A stretch of 64,000 nucleotides of DNA, from contig NZ_JANUCO010000001.1 of NCBI RefSeq assembly GCF_024807225.1, forward strand, positions 3,162,001 to 3,226,000, written 5' to 3'. Below the pieces are notes generated by a model. That model searched no databases. It was not told where the DNA came from and saw only the letters and a program-made list of their open reading frames with translations. A program made the translations under genes and the position numbers. Position 1 is the stretch's first letter. Each line of letters begins with the position of its first letter. The DNA comes from Chryseobacterium ginsenosidimutans. Lineage in GTDB: Bacteria > Bacteroidota > Bacteroidia > Flavobacteriales > Weeksellaceae. Of the stretch, positions 1 to 7,242 are shown piece by piece.

Positions 1-208
1 AATGACCGGGTTTCAGATCATTTACCGAAAATTTCCCTTCGATATCGGTGATTATTATTTTAGAACTTCCGGTGATTTTCACGGTGGCTCCCGGAAGTGG
101 CTGATTATTGTCTGAAACAATTCCTGTGACTACCTGCTTTTGAGCAGAGATAAAAATAGTACAACAGGCAAAAAGAGGGAATAGAGATTTTTTTATTACT
201 GATTCCAT
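1..208 (-). CDS. TonB-dependent receptor, N-terminal fragment (runs off the left edge)
   Basis: The minus strand opens with ATG at 206-208 and stays open to the window edge (69 codons). The translation starts with a signal peptide ending near ISAQ. It continues into a carboxypeptidase-regulatory-like beta-sandwich with the hallmarks VTGIVSDNNQPLPGATVKI and ITDIEGKFSV. In Bacteroidota this fold normally precedes the plug of a SusC-type or other TonB-dependent outer-membrane receptor, which is the inferred identity. The plug and barrel lie outside the window, so the substrate cannot be judged. A regulatory-like domain on another surface protein is the alternative. Confidence 0.75.
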   Translation of the reverse strand, partial: MESVIKKSLFPLFACCTIFISAQKQVVTGIVSDNNQPLPGATVKITGSSKIIITDIEGKFSVNDLKPGH

Positions 209-403
209 TGTTTACATATATTAAATTTCTACTGCAAAACAACTCAATAATTTTAATATATGTAAATTTTTAATGTTAATTAATATTTAAGAAGTATCTA
301 TTTTATGTTAACTGAGTCTTATCTCTTTTTTATTTCGTGTAGTTTATAAAAATGGAATTTCACATCATAAAACCCTATTAAACAAACGATTATTATCAAA
401 AAT

Positions 404-433
404 AAAAAATGAACCATTCATCCGTGGTTCATT
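404..433 (-). terminator. Terminator downstream of the XRE-cupin gene
   Basis: A 9-bp perfect stem (AATGAACCA / TGGTTCATT) is followed on the minus strand by a T-rich run. It lies about 110 bp after the stop of the XRE-cupin gene. The rest of the 209-543 gap is AT-rich and holds the upstream region of the TonB receptor; nothing else was recognised there. Confidence 0.65.
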
Positions 434-543
434 GTATTTTGATATTAAAATAAATTTTATGTTAAGAATCGGAAATATCGAAAATTGTAAATTTTACTAT
501 TTGTAAACTTTTTACCTAAAATAGATTTAAAATCATCTTCTTT

Positions 544-1119
544 TTAGTTATTATCCGAATAGAAATAAAGTACCAGCATAATACAGCTTTCATCACTGAT
601 GCTTACCGGTACGTGGGGAAGTTTCCCGTTGAAGTACAAAGAATCACCTTCTTTTAAAATAATTTCTTCGTTATCGATTAAATATTTCACCTCGCCTTTT
701 AGAATATATTTAAATTCCCAAGCATCTGTAATTACTTTTTCTCTTTTAGAATTAGGTCCAAGAGTTAGCAAAACAGCTTCAAAACCTAGTGAATGAAGGC
801 TTTTACTGAAAATATGCATGTACTTAAAACCTTCGGCTTCCACTTCCTTTTCTATAACCTGCTGACTTTCTTTAGGTAAATAAATGAATTTTGCATTCGA
901 TTTTTTCTCAACACCTTCAAAAAAATAACTCGCATCGATTTCTAATGACTGAATCAAATCCAAAAGTACAGGAAGAGAAGGAATTGTTCGTCCATTTTCG
1001 ATTCTGGAAATCAAACCATTGCTTACATTTGCTCTGAGAGCCAGCTCGTTAATAGTTAAATTATTTTTTTTCCTAATATCTTTTAATCTCTTTCCAATAC
1101 CTATTAAAAAATCATTCAT
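544..1119 (-). CDS. XRE-family transcriptional regulator with C-terminal cupin domain
   Basis: This 191-residue protein has an N-terminal helix-turn-helix (residues about 8-65, with LTINELALRANVSNGLISRI and PSLPVLLDLI). A C-terminal cupin-2 barrel follows at about 105-185, with WEFKYILKGEVKYLI and EGDSLYFNGKLPHVPV. The architecture is that of the small-molecule-sensing HTH-cupin regulators (PuuR/SinR-like). These usually act as repressors of one adjacent metabolic or transport operon. No enzyme gene is adjacent here, so the effector is unknown. It is transcribed alone with its own terminator, and its promoter region carries a repeated ATTTACTAT that could be an autoregulatory site. Confidence 0.85.
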   Translation of the reverse strand: MNDFLIGIGKRLKDIRKKNNLTINELALRANVSNGLISRIENGRTIPSLPVLLDLIQSLEIDASYFFEGVEKKSNAKFIYLPKESQQVIEKEVEAEGFKYMHIFSKSLHSLGFEAVLLTLGPNSKREKVITDAWEFKYILKGEVKYLIDNEEIILKEGDSLYFNGKLPHVPVSISDESCIMLVLYFYSDNN

Positions 1120-1157
1120 ATCATTTACTATTAGCTCAATCTGGTTATATGTAGCGG

Positions 1158-1165
1158 CAAATTTA
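1158..1165 (-). promoter_or_regulatory. TAnnTTTG -7 box of the XRE-cupin gene
   Basis: The minus strand reads TAAATTTG about 40 bp upstream of the start codon, which matches the Bacteroidota -7 consensus. No clear -33 TTG is present. The nonamer ATTTACTAT occurs on the plus strand on both sides of the box (near 1122 and 1161), a plausible operator pair. Confidence 0.4.
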
Positions 1166-1261
1166 CTATATTAAATGATAATTCTTTCATAATATTTATA
1201 AATTGGAAATAGTCAATACCCAATTCTTTTAAACTTTTATTGAAAATTTCTAACTCTTTTT

Positions 1262-1437
1262 GTTGGAAATCGCAAAGGCGCAAAGCTTTTTATATTATAC
1301 AGTTTTTAAGGCGCAAGAAAATCGAAGATTTTCAATAAATATTTTACAATAAAACGGTAAAAATTTTATCATAGATAAAATCTTTGCGCCTTAAAACATT
1401 GTTATAGATATTATATTGCGCCTTTGCGATTTCCAAC
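1262..1437. repeat. Long palindromic intergenic repeat with perfect 22-bp arms
   Basis: The left arm at 1262-1283 and the right arm at 1416-1437 are perfect 22-bp reverse complements (core CGCAAAGGCGCAA). Nested inside is a second pair, TTTTAAGGCGCAA near 1304 and its complement near 1382. The whole 176 bp is therefore an imperfect palindrome. Shorter relatives lie at 3239-3321 and 32017-32091. There is no coding capacity and no clear target-site duplication. Confidence 0.8.
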
Positions 1438-1464
1438 TATAAAAATAAAAGTTGAAACAAATTC

Positions 1465-1503
1465 ATCAAAAAAACTCAGCAACCAATTAAGATCGCTGAG
1501 TTT
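1465..1503 (-). terminator. Terminator of the GH10-like gene, possibly bidirectional
   Basis: The stem AACTCAGC / GCTGAGTT at 1473-1480 and 1495-1502 is followed on the minus strand by seven T. The plus strand also has TTTAATTTTT after the stem. It lies 26 bp beyond the stop of the GH10-like gene. Confidence 0.7.
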
Positions 1504-1528
1504 AATTTTTAGTATCTTTTAATTAAAA

Positions 1529-3136
1529 TTACTTTATTTTCTTCGCCATATAGTCACTTTCGTTTCCTAATCTGTCAATGGCTTTGATGGCAATTGCATT
1601 CAACGTTTTACCATCTTTATATTTAGGGATCTCTTTTGAAAGCTGATCTAACGTTAGAATCTCCGTTTCCCAAGCTCCATTGTACTGAGTGAAAAGCACC
1701 CATTGGAAAACATCTTTTATATTTTTATTACTCCAGTTTGTCTGTACAAAACTCCCGTTATCATTGATAAATAAGGTCGGAGTCTGTAACGGAACTGTTT
1801 TCAACCAAGGGGTTTTCGGAACCAATGCCTTCTCTTTGTACGGTCCGTTTTTCAACGTTGGAAGCATGTTGGCATTTTTTGTAAGACCTGCAATACTCCA
1901 ATGAACTTCTCCGGCATCTTTTCCTAAAACCTGTCTTGAAATTTCAATCTGATTTTTAATTTCCGTCGAACGATCTGATGATTTAATTTCAACGGTATTT
2001 AAGCCCGGCCAAAGATGGCGATTCATTGCGTTTTCTGATTTCCACCAATTTAATAATGTTTCGAAAGGCTGTCCTTTTGATTCAATCGGCCAGTATAATT
2101 GGGGTGAGAAATAATCTACCCAACCTTTATTTAACCATAATTTGGCATCTGCATATAATTCGTCATACTGCGAAGAACCTACAATACCTTCCGGAAAACC
2201 CGGTTTCCAGATTCCAAACGGACTGATTCCAAATTTCACATAGCTTTTCTCAGCATGAATTTCTTTGTAAATTCTTTCTACAAATTTGTTGACGTTATCT
2301 CTTCTCCAATCTGCTCTTGACAATGTTCCTCCACTGTTTACATAAGCGTTCCAAGTCGCATTATCCGGGAAATCTGCTCCTTTGTTATACGTTGCATACG
2401 GATAAAAATAATCATCAAAATGAACGGCATCAATATCATATCTTTTCACAATATCTTTCACGACATTAGAAACGTGACCTTGTGTTCTCGGATCAGCGGG
2501 ATCAAACCAATACATTCCGTTTCTTAACCTTACAACAATGTCTGAAAGCTTGTTTGCCATCGACAAACTATTGGGAGAACCGCCGTTTGTATGATGCGCA
2601 CGATAAGGATTTAACCAAACATGCAGTTCCAATCCTCTTTTATGGGCTTCATCAATCCAAAATTGTAAAGGATCATAATTAGGATAAGGAGCCGTTCCTG
2701 TTTCGCCCGTCAAAAAATACGACCAAGGTTCGATATTACTCGTGTACAAAGCATCCGCAGAAGGGCGAACCTGGAAAATTACTGCATTAAAATTGTTATC
2801 TTTTAACATATCCAACATATTGATGGCTTCTGCTTTTTGCTGATCAACCGTTAAATTATTTCTTGAAGGCCAATTGATGTTCGCTACACTTGCAATCCAT
2901 GCTCCACGGAATTCGCGGTTGATTTCGGGGAGATTGGTTCTGAAAACCTCATCTGTAGGAATCGTGACAGGTTTGTTAATTACAACAGAATCTTTTGGGA
3001 TTGATATATTATTGTTCGGCTTTGTTGTATTTTTTGTCGGAGTCGTTGCTTTTACCGCATTATTCTGAACAGAACATGAAGTAAAGGATGTAAAAATTCC
3101 GAATAAAAATACCAGCTTTAGTTTATTCACTTTCAT
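1529..3136 (-). CDS. GH10-like (GHL10, YngK-type) glycoside hydrolase lipoprotein
   Basis: The protein has 535 residues from the ATG at 3134-3136; a TTG three codons upstream also opens the frame but is less likely. A lipoprotein signal is evident (LVFLFGIFTSFTSC with the lipobox Cys), so it is probably anchored in a membrane facing the periplasm or surface. After a Thr/Pro/Asn-rich linker, the GHL10 TIM barrel starts at about residue 75 with EFRGAWIASVANINWPSR. It continues with NFNAVIFQVRPSADALY, ELHVWLNPYRAHH, DAVHFDDYFYPY and WVDYFSPQLYWPIES. A short Fn3-like segment seems to close the protein. The family (formerly DUF187) is thought to act on glycans, and the substrate is unproven. The gene is monocistronic, with no transport partner nearby. 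Confidence 0.85.
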   Translation of the reverse strand: MKVNKLKLVFLFGIFTSFTSCSVQNNAVKATTPTKNTTKPNNNISIPKDSVVINKPVTIPTDEVFRTNLPEINREFRGAWIASVANINWPSRNNLTVDQQKAEAINMLDMLKDNNFNAVIFQVRPSADALYTSNIEPWSYFLTGETGTAPYPNYDPLQFWIDEAHKRGLELHVWLNPYRAHHTNGGSPNSLSMANKLSDIVVRLRNGMYWFDPADPRTQGHVSNVVKDIVKRYDIDAVHFDDYFYPYATYNKGADFPDNATWNAYVNSGGTLSRADWRRDNVNKFVERIYKEIHAEKSYVKFGISPFGIWKPGFPEGIVGSSQYDELYADAKLWLNKGWVDYFSPQLYWPIESKGQPFETLLNWWKSENAMNRHLWPGLNTVEIKSSDRSTEIKNQIEISRQVLGKDAGEVHWSIAGLTKNANMLPTLKNGPYKEKALVPKTPWLKTVPLQTPTLFINDNGSFVQTNWSNKNIKDVFQWVLFTQYNGAWETEILTLDQLSKEIPKYKDGKTLNAIAIKAIDRLGNESDYMAKKIK

Positions 3137-3238
3137 AGTCTGCAAAACTACATTAATTTATTTTTTTGATTTTAAAAATTACAATAATAAAATGGATTTT
3201 TAATTATAGACTTATTTAAAATTTACTTCATTTGGTTT

Positions 3239-3321
3239 AAATCGCAAAGACTCAAAATTATAATTAAACATCTTGTTTTAAGGCGCAAGGATTTTATCTG
3301 CAATAAAATTTCGCAATGTAA
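3239..3321 (+). repeat. CGCAAAG/GGCGCAA-family intergenic repeat
   Basis: The block AAATCGCAAAGAC, then TTTTAAGGCGCAA, then GATTTTATCTGC, then AAAATTT is shared in the same order with 32017-32091. It is also related to the inner part of the palindrome at 1262-1437. It is non-coding. Confidence 0.65.
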
Positions 3322-3380
3322 AGCTTGCTAAAAACCCTATCACACCAATATTCTTGCGTTTAGAAATGTATAAAATTATG

Positions 3381-3450
3381 TTTTGGCTAAAGCCGATTTT
3401 TTTGTTTGAATGTTGAAAGCGGACTAAAGGCCGCTCCTATTGAATATTCC
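3381..3450 (+). repeat. TTTTGGCTAAAGCC intergenic repeat, copy 1
   Basis: The block begins TTTTGGCTAAAGCC, carries a small palindrome (GCGGACTAAAGGCCGC), and ends CTCCTATTGAATATTCC. Related blocks occur at 34271-34372, 48402-48484 and 52431-52516. They share the GGCTAAAGCC start and the CCTATTGA end. Confidence 0.6.
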
Positions 3451-3470
3451 TATCGAGAAACATTAAAAAG

Positions 3471-3498
3471 AAAAAAGCCCCGAAAAAATCAAGGCTTT
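3471..3498 (-). terminator. Terminator, near-identical twin of the typA terminator
   Basis: On the minus strand, AAAGCCTTGA pairs with TCGGGGCTTT (10 bp with two wobbles), followed by six T. It lies about 290 bp past the small antitoxin-like gene. It matches the typA terminator at 4019-4046 in all but one base of the hairpin. Confidence 0.65.
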
Positions 3499-3529
3499 AA
3501 TATTAAACTGTTTAAACAAATAAAAACTT

Positions 3530-3720
3530 AACCGCAAAAAAGAGGCAAAAGCTATTATTGATGTGTTATTATTTTACTTATTGAGAAACAAAAGGTAATA
3601 AAAGAACAAAAATCAAAGATTTTTAAAAGCTATTGTGTTCTTATTTTACTGTTTAGTAATGAACTTAAATAAATGATGTGTTAATCTTTTGTGGTAAAAA
3701 TAAAAGTTTAAACAAGGTCT
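3530..3720 (+). repeat. AT-rich dispersed repeat ending TAAAAGTTTAAACAAG
   Basis: This shares AAAAATCAAA-ATTTTTAAAA and the tail AAAATAAAAGTTTAAACAAG followed by TATATTTA with 10852-10990. A related inverted version lies at 56462-56640, and another near 16060-16195. No open frame of interest is present. Confidence 0.5.
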
Positions 3721-3790
3721 ATATTTAAAAAAATTTTAGAGATACTTTCTTAAATTTTTCCATTGTTTTTAATGGATTAAAACTACTTTG

Positions 3791-3976
3791 TTACTTGAAC
3801 CATTTTTCCATTTCATTTTTAAGCTCTTCTTCGGAAATGGTTTCATTATTCTCAGATTCTTTTTTTCTGATCTCCAGTTTTTCTATCATGATTAATCTTT
3901 CAATTACTTCATCAATACTAATTTCATCCGGAAATTCATCAATCTGTTTATGGAGTTTTTCTTTAGTAATTGTCAT
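3791..3976 (-). CDS. Small acidic helical protein, antitoxin-like, no adjacent toxin
   Basis: This 61-residue charged protein looks helical throughout. Its C-terminus (SEEELKNEMEKWFK, preceded by KKESENNETI) resembles the tail of small Bacteroidota antitoxins paired with RelE/ParE toxins. In those, a Glu-rich helix is followed by a Ser-Glu-Glu-(L/V) turn and a final Lys-Trp. That resemblance is the only functional hint. The 290 bp downstream contains no toxin frame; a short reading beginning MEKFKKVS starts at about 3745 but stops after 11 codons. The protein may be an orphan antitoxin or simply an uncharacterised small protein. Confidence 0.4.
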   Translation of the reverse strand: MTITKEKLHKQIDEFPDEISIDEVIERLIMIEKLEIRKKESENNETISEEELKNEMEKWFK

Positions 3977-4018
3977 CTTCTTTATATTTTACTTATGCTA
4001 AATTAATCAATTAAAAAG

Positions 4019-4046
4019 AAAAAAGCCCCGAAAAAATCGAGGCTTT
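4019..4046 (-). terminator. typA terminator
   Basis: On the minus strand AAAGCCTCGA pairs with TCGGGGCTTT, a 10-bp stem with one wobble, followed by a T run. It begins 22 bp after the typA stop. Confidence 0.85.
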
Positions 4047-4067
4047 AGTATATTTAAGAATTTTAGA

Positions 4068-5873
4068 TTATGCTTTCGCTCCTCTTTCCATTCTTTTTCT
4101 TTCTTCTTCAGAAAGGATTTTCTTTCTCATACGGATGAAGTTTGGAGTTACCTCGATGGCTTCATCAGACTGGATATATTCCATACATTCTTCAAGAGAG
4201 AATAAGATTTTTGGTGCAACACCTGTATCTTTATCTTTTCCAGAAGCACGCATGTTGTTCAATTGTTTTGCTTCAACGATGTTTACAACTAAGTCGCCCG
4301 GTTTGTTTTGCTCACCGATAACCATACCTGCATAGATCTCCTCACCCGGATCAACATAGAACTTACCTCTATCCTGTAATTTTGCGATAGAATATTCTGT
4401 AGCCGGACCTTGAGTTTTGCTGATTAATACACCATTACTTCTTCCAGGAATAGCCCCTTTGAAAGGCTTATATTCTGTGAAACGGTGTGCCATAATAGCT
4501 TCACCTGCAGTAGCTGTCAACATTTGAGAACGTAATCCGATCAAACCTCTAGAAGGAATTTCGAATTCCATGTGCTGCATTTCACCTTTAGTTTCCATAA
4601 TGTGAAGGTCACCTTTTCTCTGAGTTGCCAAATCAATAACTCTAGAAGCAAATTCTTCAGGAACATCAACAACCAAAGATTCGTAAGGCTCACATTTTTC
4701 TCCGTCGATTTCTCTCAAGATAACTTGTGGCTGACCAATTGTCATTTCGTACCCTTCTCTTCTCATCGTTTCAATTAAAACTGACAAGTGAAGAATACCT
4801 CTACCGAATACCAAGAAAGTGTTTGCATCATCAGTCTGCTCAACTCTTAATGCTAAGTTTTTCTCTAATTCTTTAGTCAATCTTTCTTTCAAGTGATTAG
4901 AAGTCACATATTTACCATCTTTACCAAAGAAAGGTGAATTGTTGATAGAGAACGTCATGTTCAACGTAGGCTCATCAATAGCCGTTCTTGGCAATGGTTC
5001 AGGATTTTCAAGATCTACGAATGAATCCCCGATCTGGAAAGCGTCAAAACCTACTACAGCACAGATATCTCCAGCTTTTACTTCAGTTACTTTTTTCTTA
5101 CCAAGACCTTCGAAAACGTACAATTCCTTTACTTTTCCTTTCACTACTTTTCCGTCTGCCTGAGCAAGACCAATCCACATAGATTCTTTGATCTCACCTC
5201 TGATTACTTTTCCGATCGCAATTCTTCCTAAGAAAGAAGAGAAATCAAGAGAAACGATTTGCATTTGAAGATTCCCTTCCTCAACTTTAGGTTCAGGAAC
5301 ATATTGTAAAATACCATCTAATAATGGGAAAATGTTTTCAGTTTCTTCTAGTGAAGTGTTGAACCAACCTTGTTTAGAAGAACCGTAGAATGTTGGGAAA
5401 TCCAACTGCTCTTCTGTAGCTTCAAGGTTAAAGAACAGATCAAATACCTGATCATGAACTTCTTCAGGACGGCAGTTTGGTTTATCAACTTTATTGATAA
5501 CAACCAATGGTCTTAATCCTAATTCCAACGCTTTCTGAAGTACGAATCTTGTTTGTGGCATTGGTCCTTCGAACGCATCCACCAACAAAATAACTCCATC
5601 TGCCATTTTCAATACTCTTTCTACTTCACCACCAAAATCGGCGTGACCAGGAGTATCGATTACGTTAATTTTCGTGTCTTTATAAGTAACAGAAATATTC
5701 TTGGATAAGATCGTGATCCCTCTTTCTCTTTCAAGATCGTTGTTATCCATAATTAATTCTCCACTTTCCTGATTTTCTCTGAAAATATTGGTAGCGTGGA
5801 TGATCTTGTCAACCAAAGTAGTCTTCCCGTGGTCAACGTGTGCGATAATCGCAATATTTCTAATGTTTTGCAT
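4068..5873 (-). CDS. typA: Translational GTPase TypA/BipA
   Basis: The 601-residue protein is a typical full-length TypA. G-domain motifs are intact: AHVDHGKTTL (P-loop, residues about 10-19), RERGITI (switch I), DTPGHADFGG (G3) and NKVDKP (G4). These are followed by the EF-Tu-like domain II, two EF-G-like domains and the TypA-specific C-terminus (SRGLIGLRSQ, GRSNGVLIS). TypA is a ribosome-associated GTPase involved in 50S assembly and in growth under cold and other stress. The start is the ATG at 5871-5873, with a TAATTTTG box 19 bp upstream. It has its own promoter and terminator and its neighbours appear unrelated. Confidence 0.97.
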   Translation of the reverse strand: MQNIRNIAIIAHVDHGKTTLVDKIIHATNIFRENQESGELIMDNNDLERERGITILSKNISVTYKDTKINVIDTPGHADFGGEVERVLKMADGVILLVDAFEGPMPQTRFVLQKALELGLRPLVVINKVDKPNCRPEEVHDQVFDLFFNLEATEEQLDFPTFYGSSKQGWFNTSLEETENIFPLLDGILQYVPEPKVEEGNLQMQIVSLDFSSFLGRIAIGKVIRGEIKESMWIGLAQADGKVVKGKVKELYVFEGLGKKKVTEVKAGDICAVVGFDAFQIGDSFVDLENPEPLPRTAIDEPTLNMTFSINNSPFFGKDGKYVTSNHLKERLTKELEKNLALRVEQTDDANTFLVFGRGILHLSVLIETMRREGYEMTIGQPQVILREIDGEKCEPYESLVVDVPEEFASRVIDLATQRKGDLHIMETKGEMQHMEFEIPSRGLIGLRSQMLTATAGEAIMAHRFTEYKPFKGAIPGRSNGVLISKTQGPATEYSIAKLQDRGKFYVDPGEEIYAGMVIGEQNKPGDLVVNIVEAKQLNNMRASGKDKDTGVAPKILFSLEECMEYIQSDEAIEVTPNFIRMRKKILSEEERKRMERGAKA

Positions 5874-5891
5874 AAAAGATTTTTACGGGTG

Positions 5892-5899
5892 CAAAATTA
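5892..5899 (-). promoter_or_regulatory. typA -7 box
   Basis: The minus strand reads TAATTTTG, matching TAnnTTTG. A TTG lies 23 bp further upstream (inside TTGTTGCTG), at the long end of the usual -33/-7 spacing. Confidence 0.5.
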
Positions 5900-6060
5900 G
5901 TGATTTTTAATGAAATAATCAGCAACAAGTTTTATTAATTAATAATTTCATAATGAAGAAGTTAAAAGAAAAGCCTTTCTTAATACTTTACAATTGAATG
6001 AATTATCTTGATATTGAAGTGAAAAACTGAGAATAACAGATTAATTTTTAATGAGTAATC

Positions 6061-6318
6061 TTAAAAATATTTTTGAAAAAAGTAAATCAACGCCGTTTGA
6101 ATCAACACAATTAATCCAAATTTTAATAAAAAAGATGTCTTTGAAATCTTATGTCTGAAGAAGAGCATTGCTAGTATTGCACCGATTGTTCCGCCTAGAA
6201 AAGTCAGTATTAAAAGATTTAATTCTGAGATTCTCCTTTTATGTTTTACGGCTTTTTGTTTGTCAATACCGAAGATGATGAAACTAATAATATTGATTAT
6301 TAATAATAAATAAGTCAT
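6061..6318 (-). CDS. DUF1294 family small membrane protein
   Basis: The 85-residue protein starts at the ATG at 6316-6318. A GTG at 6357 extends the frame, but it falls inside the terminator of the upstream gene, so the shorter start is chosen. It has an N-terminal membrane segment (MTYLLLIINIISFIIFGIDK), the family hallmark DKQKAVKHKRRISE, then a Gly-rich helix (LLILTFLGGTIGAILAMLFF) and a C-terminal membrane segment. The order and the D-K-xx-A-xxxxxRI-E motif fit DUF1294, whose function is unknown. It is transcribed alone or by read-through from the Gly-Gly peptide gene. Confidence 0.85.
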   Translation of the reverse strand: MTYLLLIINIISFIIFGIDKQKAVKHKRRISELNLLILTFLGGTIGAILAMLFFRHKISKTSFLLKFGLIVLIQTALIYFFQKYF

Positions 6319-6333
6319 TGAGACAAATGTAAA

Positions 6334-6360
6334 TAAAAAAAGAGTGCTGAAAAACACTCT
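6334..6360 (-). terminator. Terminator after the double-glycine peptide gene
   Basis: On the minus strand AGAGTG-TTTTTCAG-CACTCT is followed by seven T. It starts 16 bp downstream of the peptide stop and rules out the GTG at 6357 as a useful start for the next gene. Confidence 0.85.
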
Positions 6361-6375
6361 CTTTTAAACTTTTAT

Positions 6376-6582
6376 TTATACACATGCCATTATTTCGCAT
6401 GGATCTTGTGGTGGAGCTTCTCCACAAATAATTTCAAAATCACCACAATTAGCAGACGAACCTGTCCCCCATCCCCATTGTACTACACAAGTATCTGGAT
6501 TTTTACATCTTACCATACCTTTAATAATTCCTCCTTGAATAGATTTCATTTCTCTTCTTGAAACCTTTTTTAAATTTTTCAT
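6376..6582 (-). CDS. Cysteine-rich peptide with double-glycine leader (bacteriocin-like)
   Basis: This 68-residue precursor has the leader MKNLKKVSRREMKSIQGG. This is the Bacteroidota form of a GG leader, with Lys/Leu repeats, Ser, an acidic/Met turn, then Ile-x-Gly-Gly. Cleavage after residue 18 would give a 50-residue core with six Cys (about residues 26, 32, 46, 53, 62 and 67), a WGWGTG stretch and two Pro. Such peptides are exported by peptidase-containing ABC transporters (C39) and are often annotated as bacteriocin-like proteins. Their activity is mostly untested. No C39 transporter, modifying enzyme or immunity gene lies nearby, so a transporter elsewhere in the genome would be needed. 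The gene has its own terminator. Confidence 0.8.
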   Translation of the reverse strand: MKNLKKVSRREMKSIQGGIIKGMVRCKNPDTCVVQWGWGTGSSANCGDFEIICGEAPPQDPCEIMACV

Positions 6583-6744
6583 GATATATTTTTTGATAGT
6601 TTGAATGATAAAAATATAAAAAAATAATCAAGGAAAAAATATTTGTTGAAAATATTTCATCTTTTAATGAATAATATAATAAAAAATTAATTAAAACTTT
6701 ATAACTGATAAAAAATATTCATGATTCAATTAAAACAAGATTTT

Positions 6745-6752
6745 TAAATTTG
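6745..6752 (+). promoter_or_regulatory. TAnnTTTG -7 box upstream of the 118-residue protein gene
   Basis: TAAATTTG lies 23 bp before the ATG. There is no clear -33 TTG. It is supported only by consensus match and position. Confidence 0.35.
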
Positions 6753-6775
6753 TAATCCATTAGAAAAGCAAACCA

Positions 6776-7132
6776 ATGACAGTACAGGAATTAGTGGGCA
6801 GTTATTCTGTTCAGGGAAGCAATCAGGAGGAGGCAGACTACATTTCTTATCAAGGCATATTAACGTTGTCTCTTGATGAAAACAACCGTATTATCGCACA
6901 ATGGATAATCGGTGATCATGAACAGAACGGCACAGGTTTTTATAAGGACGAAATTTTAGTTATCAACTTTAATTATGAGGGTGATGATCATAAGATTTAT
7001 AAAGGAGTTGCTGTTTACCGTTGCCTCAGCAAGGATATTTTAGATGGCTTTTGGTCGGAGAAACATGGTGATCCACTCTATCTTGGAAGTGAATATTGCG
7101 TGAGGATTAATACTTCTGAGTATTTGAATTGA
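6776..7132 (+). CDS. Uncharacterised 118-residue cytoplasmic protein, probable beta-barrel fold
   Basis: No signal peptide or membrane segment is present. The chain alternates short beta-like stretches with turns: VGSYSVQGSN, YQGILTLSLD, IIAQWIIGD, GTGFYKDEILVINF, KGVAVYRCLS and LDGFWSE. This rhythm (G-x-Y, then Y-x-G, then a Trp strand, G-x-G, V-x-F, GVAVY and a final G-x-W) suggests a small calycin-like or lipocalin-like barrel. That reading is from the pattern only. It stands alone between two minus-strand genes, with a promoter-like box upstream and no obvious partner. I do not recognise a named family. Confidence 0.6.
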   Translation: MTVQELVGSYSVQGSNQEEADYISYQGILTLSLDENNRIIAQWIIGDHEQNGTGFYKDEILVINFNYEGDDHKIYKGVAVYRCLSKDILDGFWSEKHGDPLYLGSEYCVRINTSEYLN

Positions 7133-7189
7133 TCTATTTTATTTGTCTCAAGCAATACTCTTTTAGATACACATAATACTTTAAAACCA

Positions 7190-7218
7190 AAAAAAAGCCA
7201 CCTTAAAAAAGGCAGCTT
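7190..7218 (-). terminator. Terminator of the yceI-like gene
   Basis: On the minus strand AAGCTGCCTT-TTTT-AAGGTGGCTT (10 bp with two wobbles) is followed by a T run, 24 bp after the stop. Confidence 0.75.
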
Positions 7219-7242
7219 CAATGATTTTATAATCTAACAATA

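Noticed and set aside
1262..1437. Long palindrome considered as a CRISPR or tRNA-like structure
   Set aside because: There are no regularly spaced direct repeats and no cloverleaf features. It is a single palindromic unit.
6319..6357. GTG at 6357 as the start of the DUF1294 gene
   Set aside because: It lies inside the terminator of the upstream peptide gene. The ATG at 6318 matches the usual family N-terminus.
6376..6582. Considered as a lanthipeptide or other modified peptide precursor
   Set aside because: No modifying enzyme gene is nearby, and the Cys count is compatible with simple disulfides. Only a double-glycine leader can be supported.
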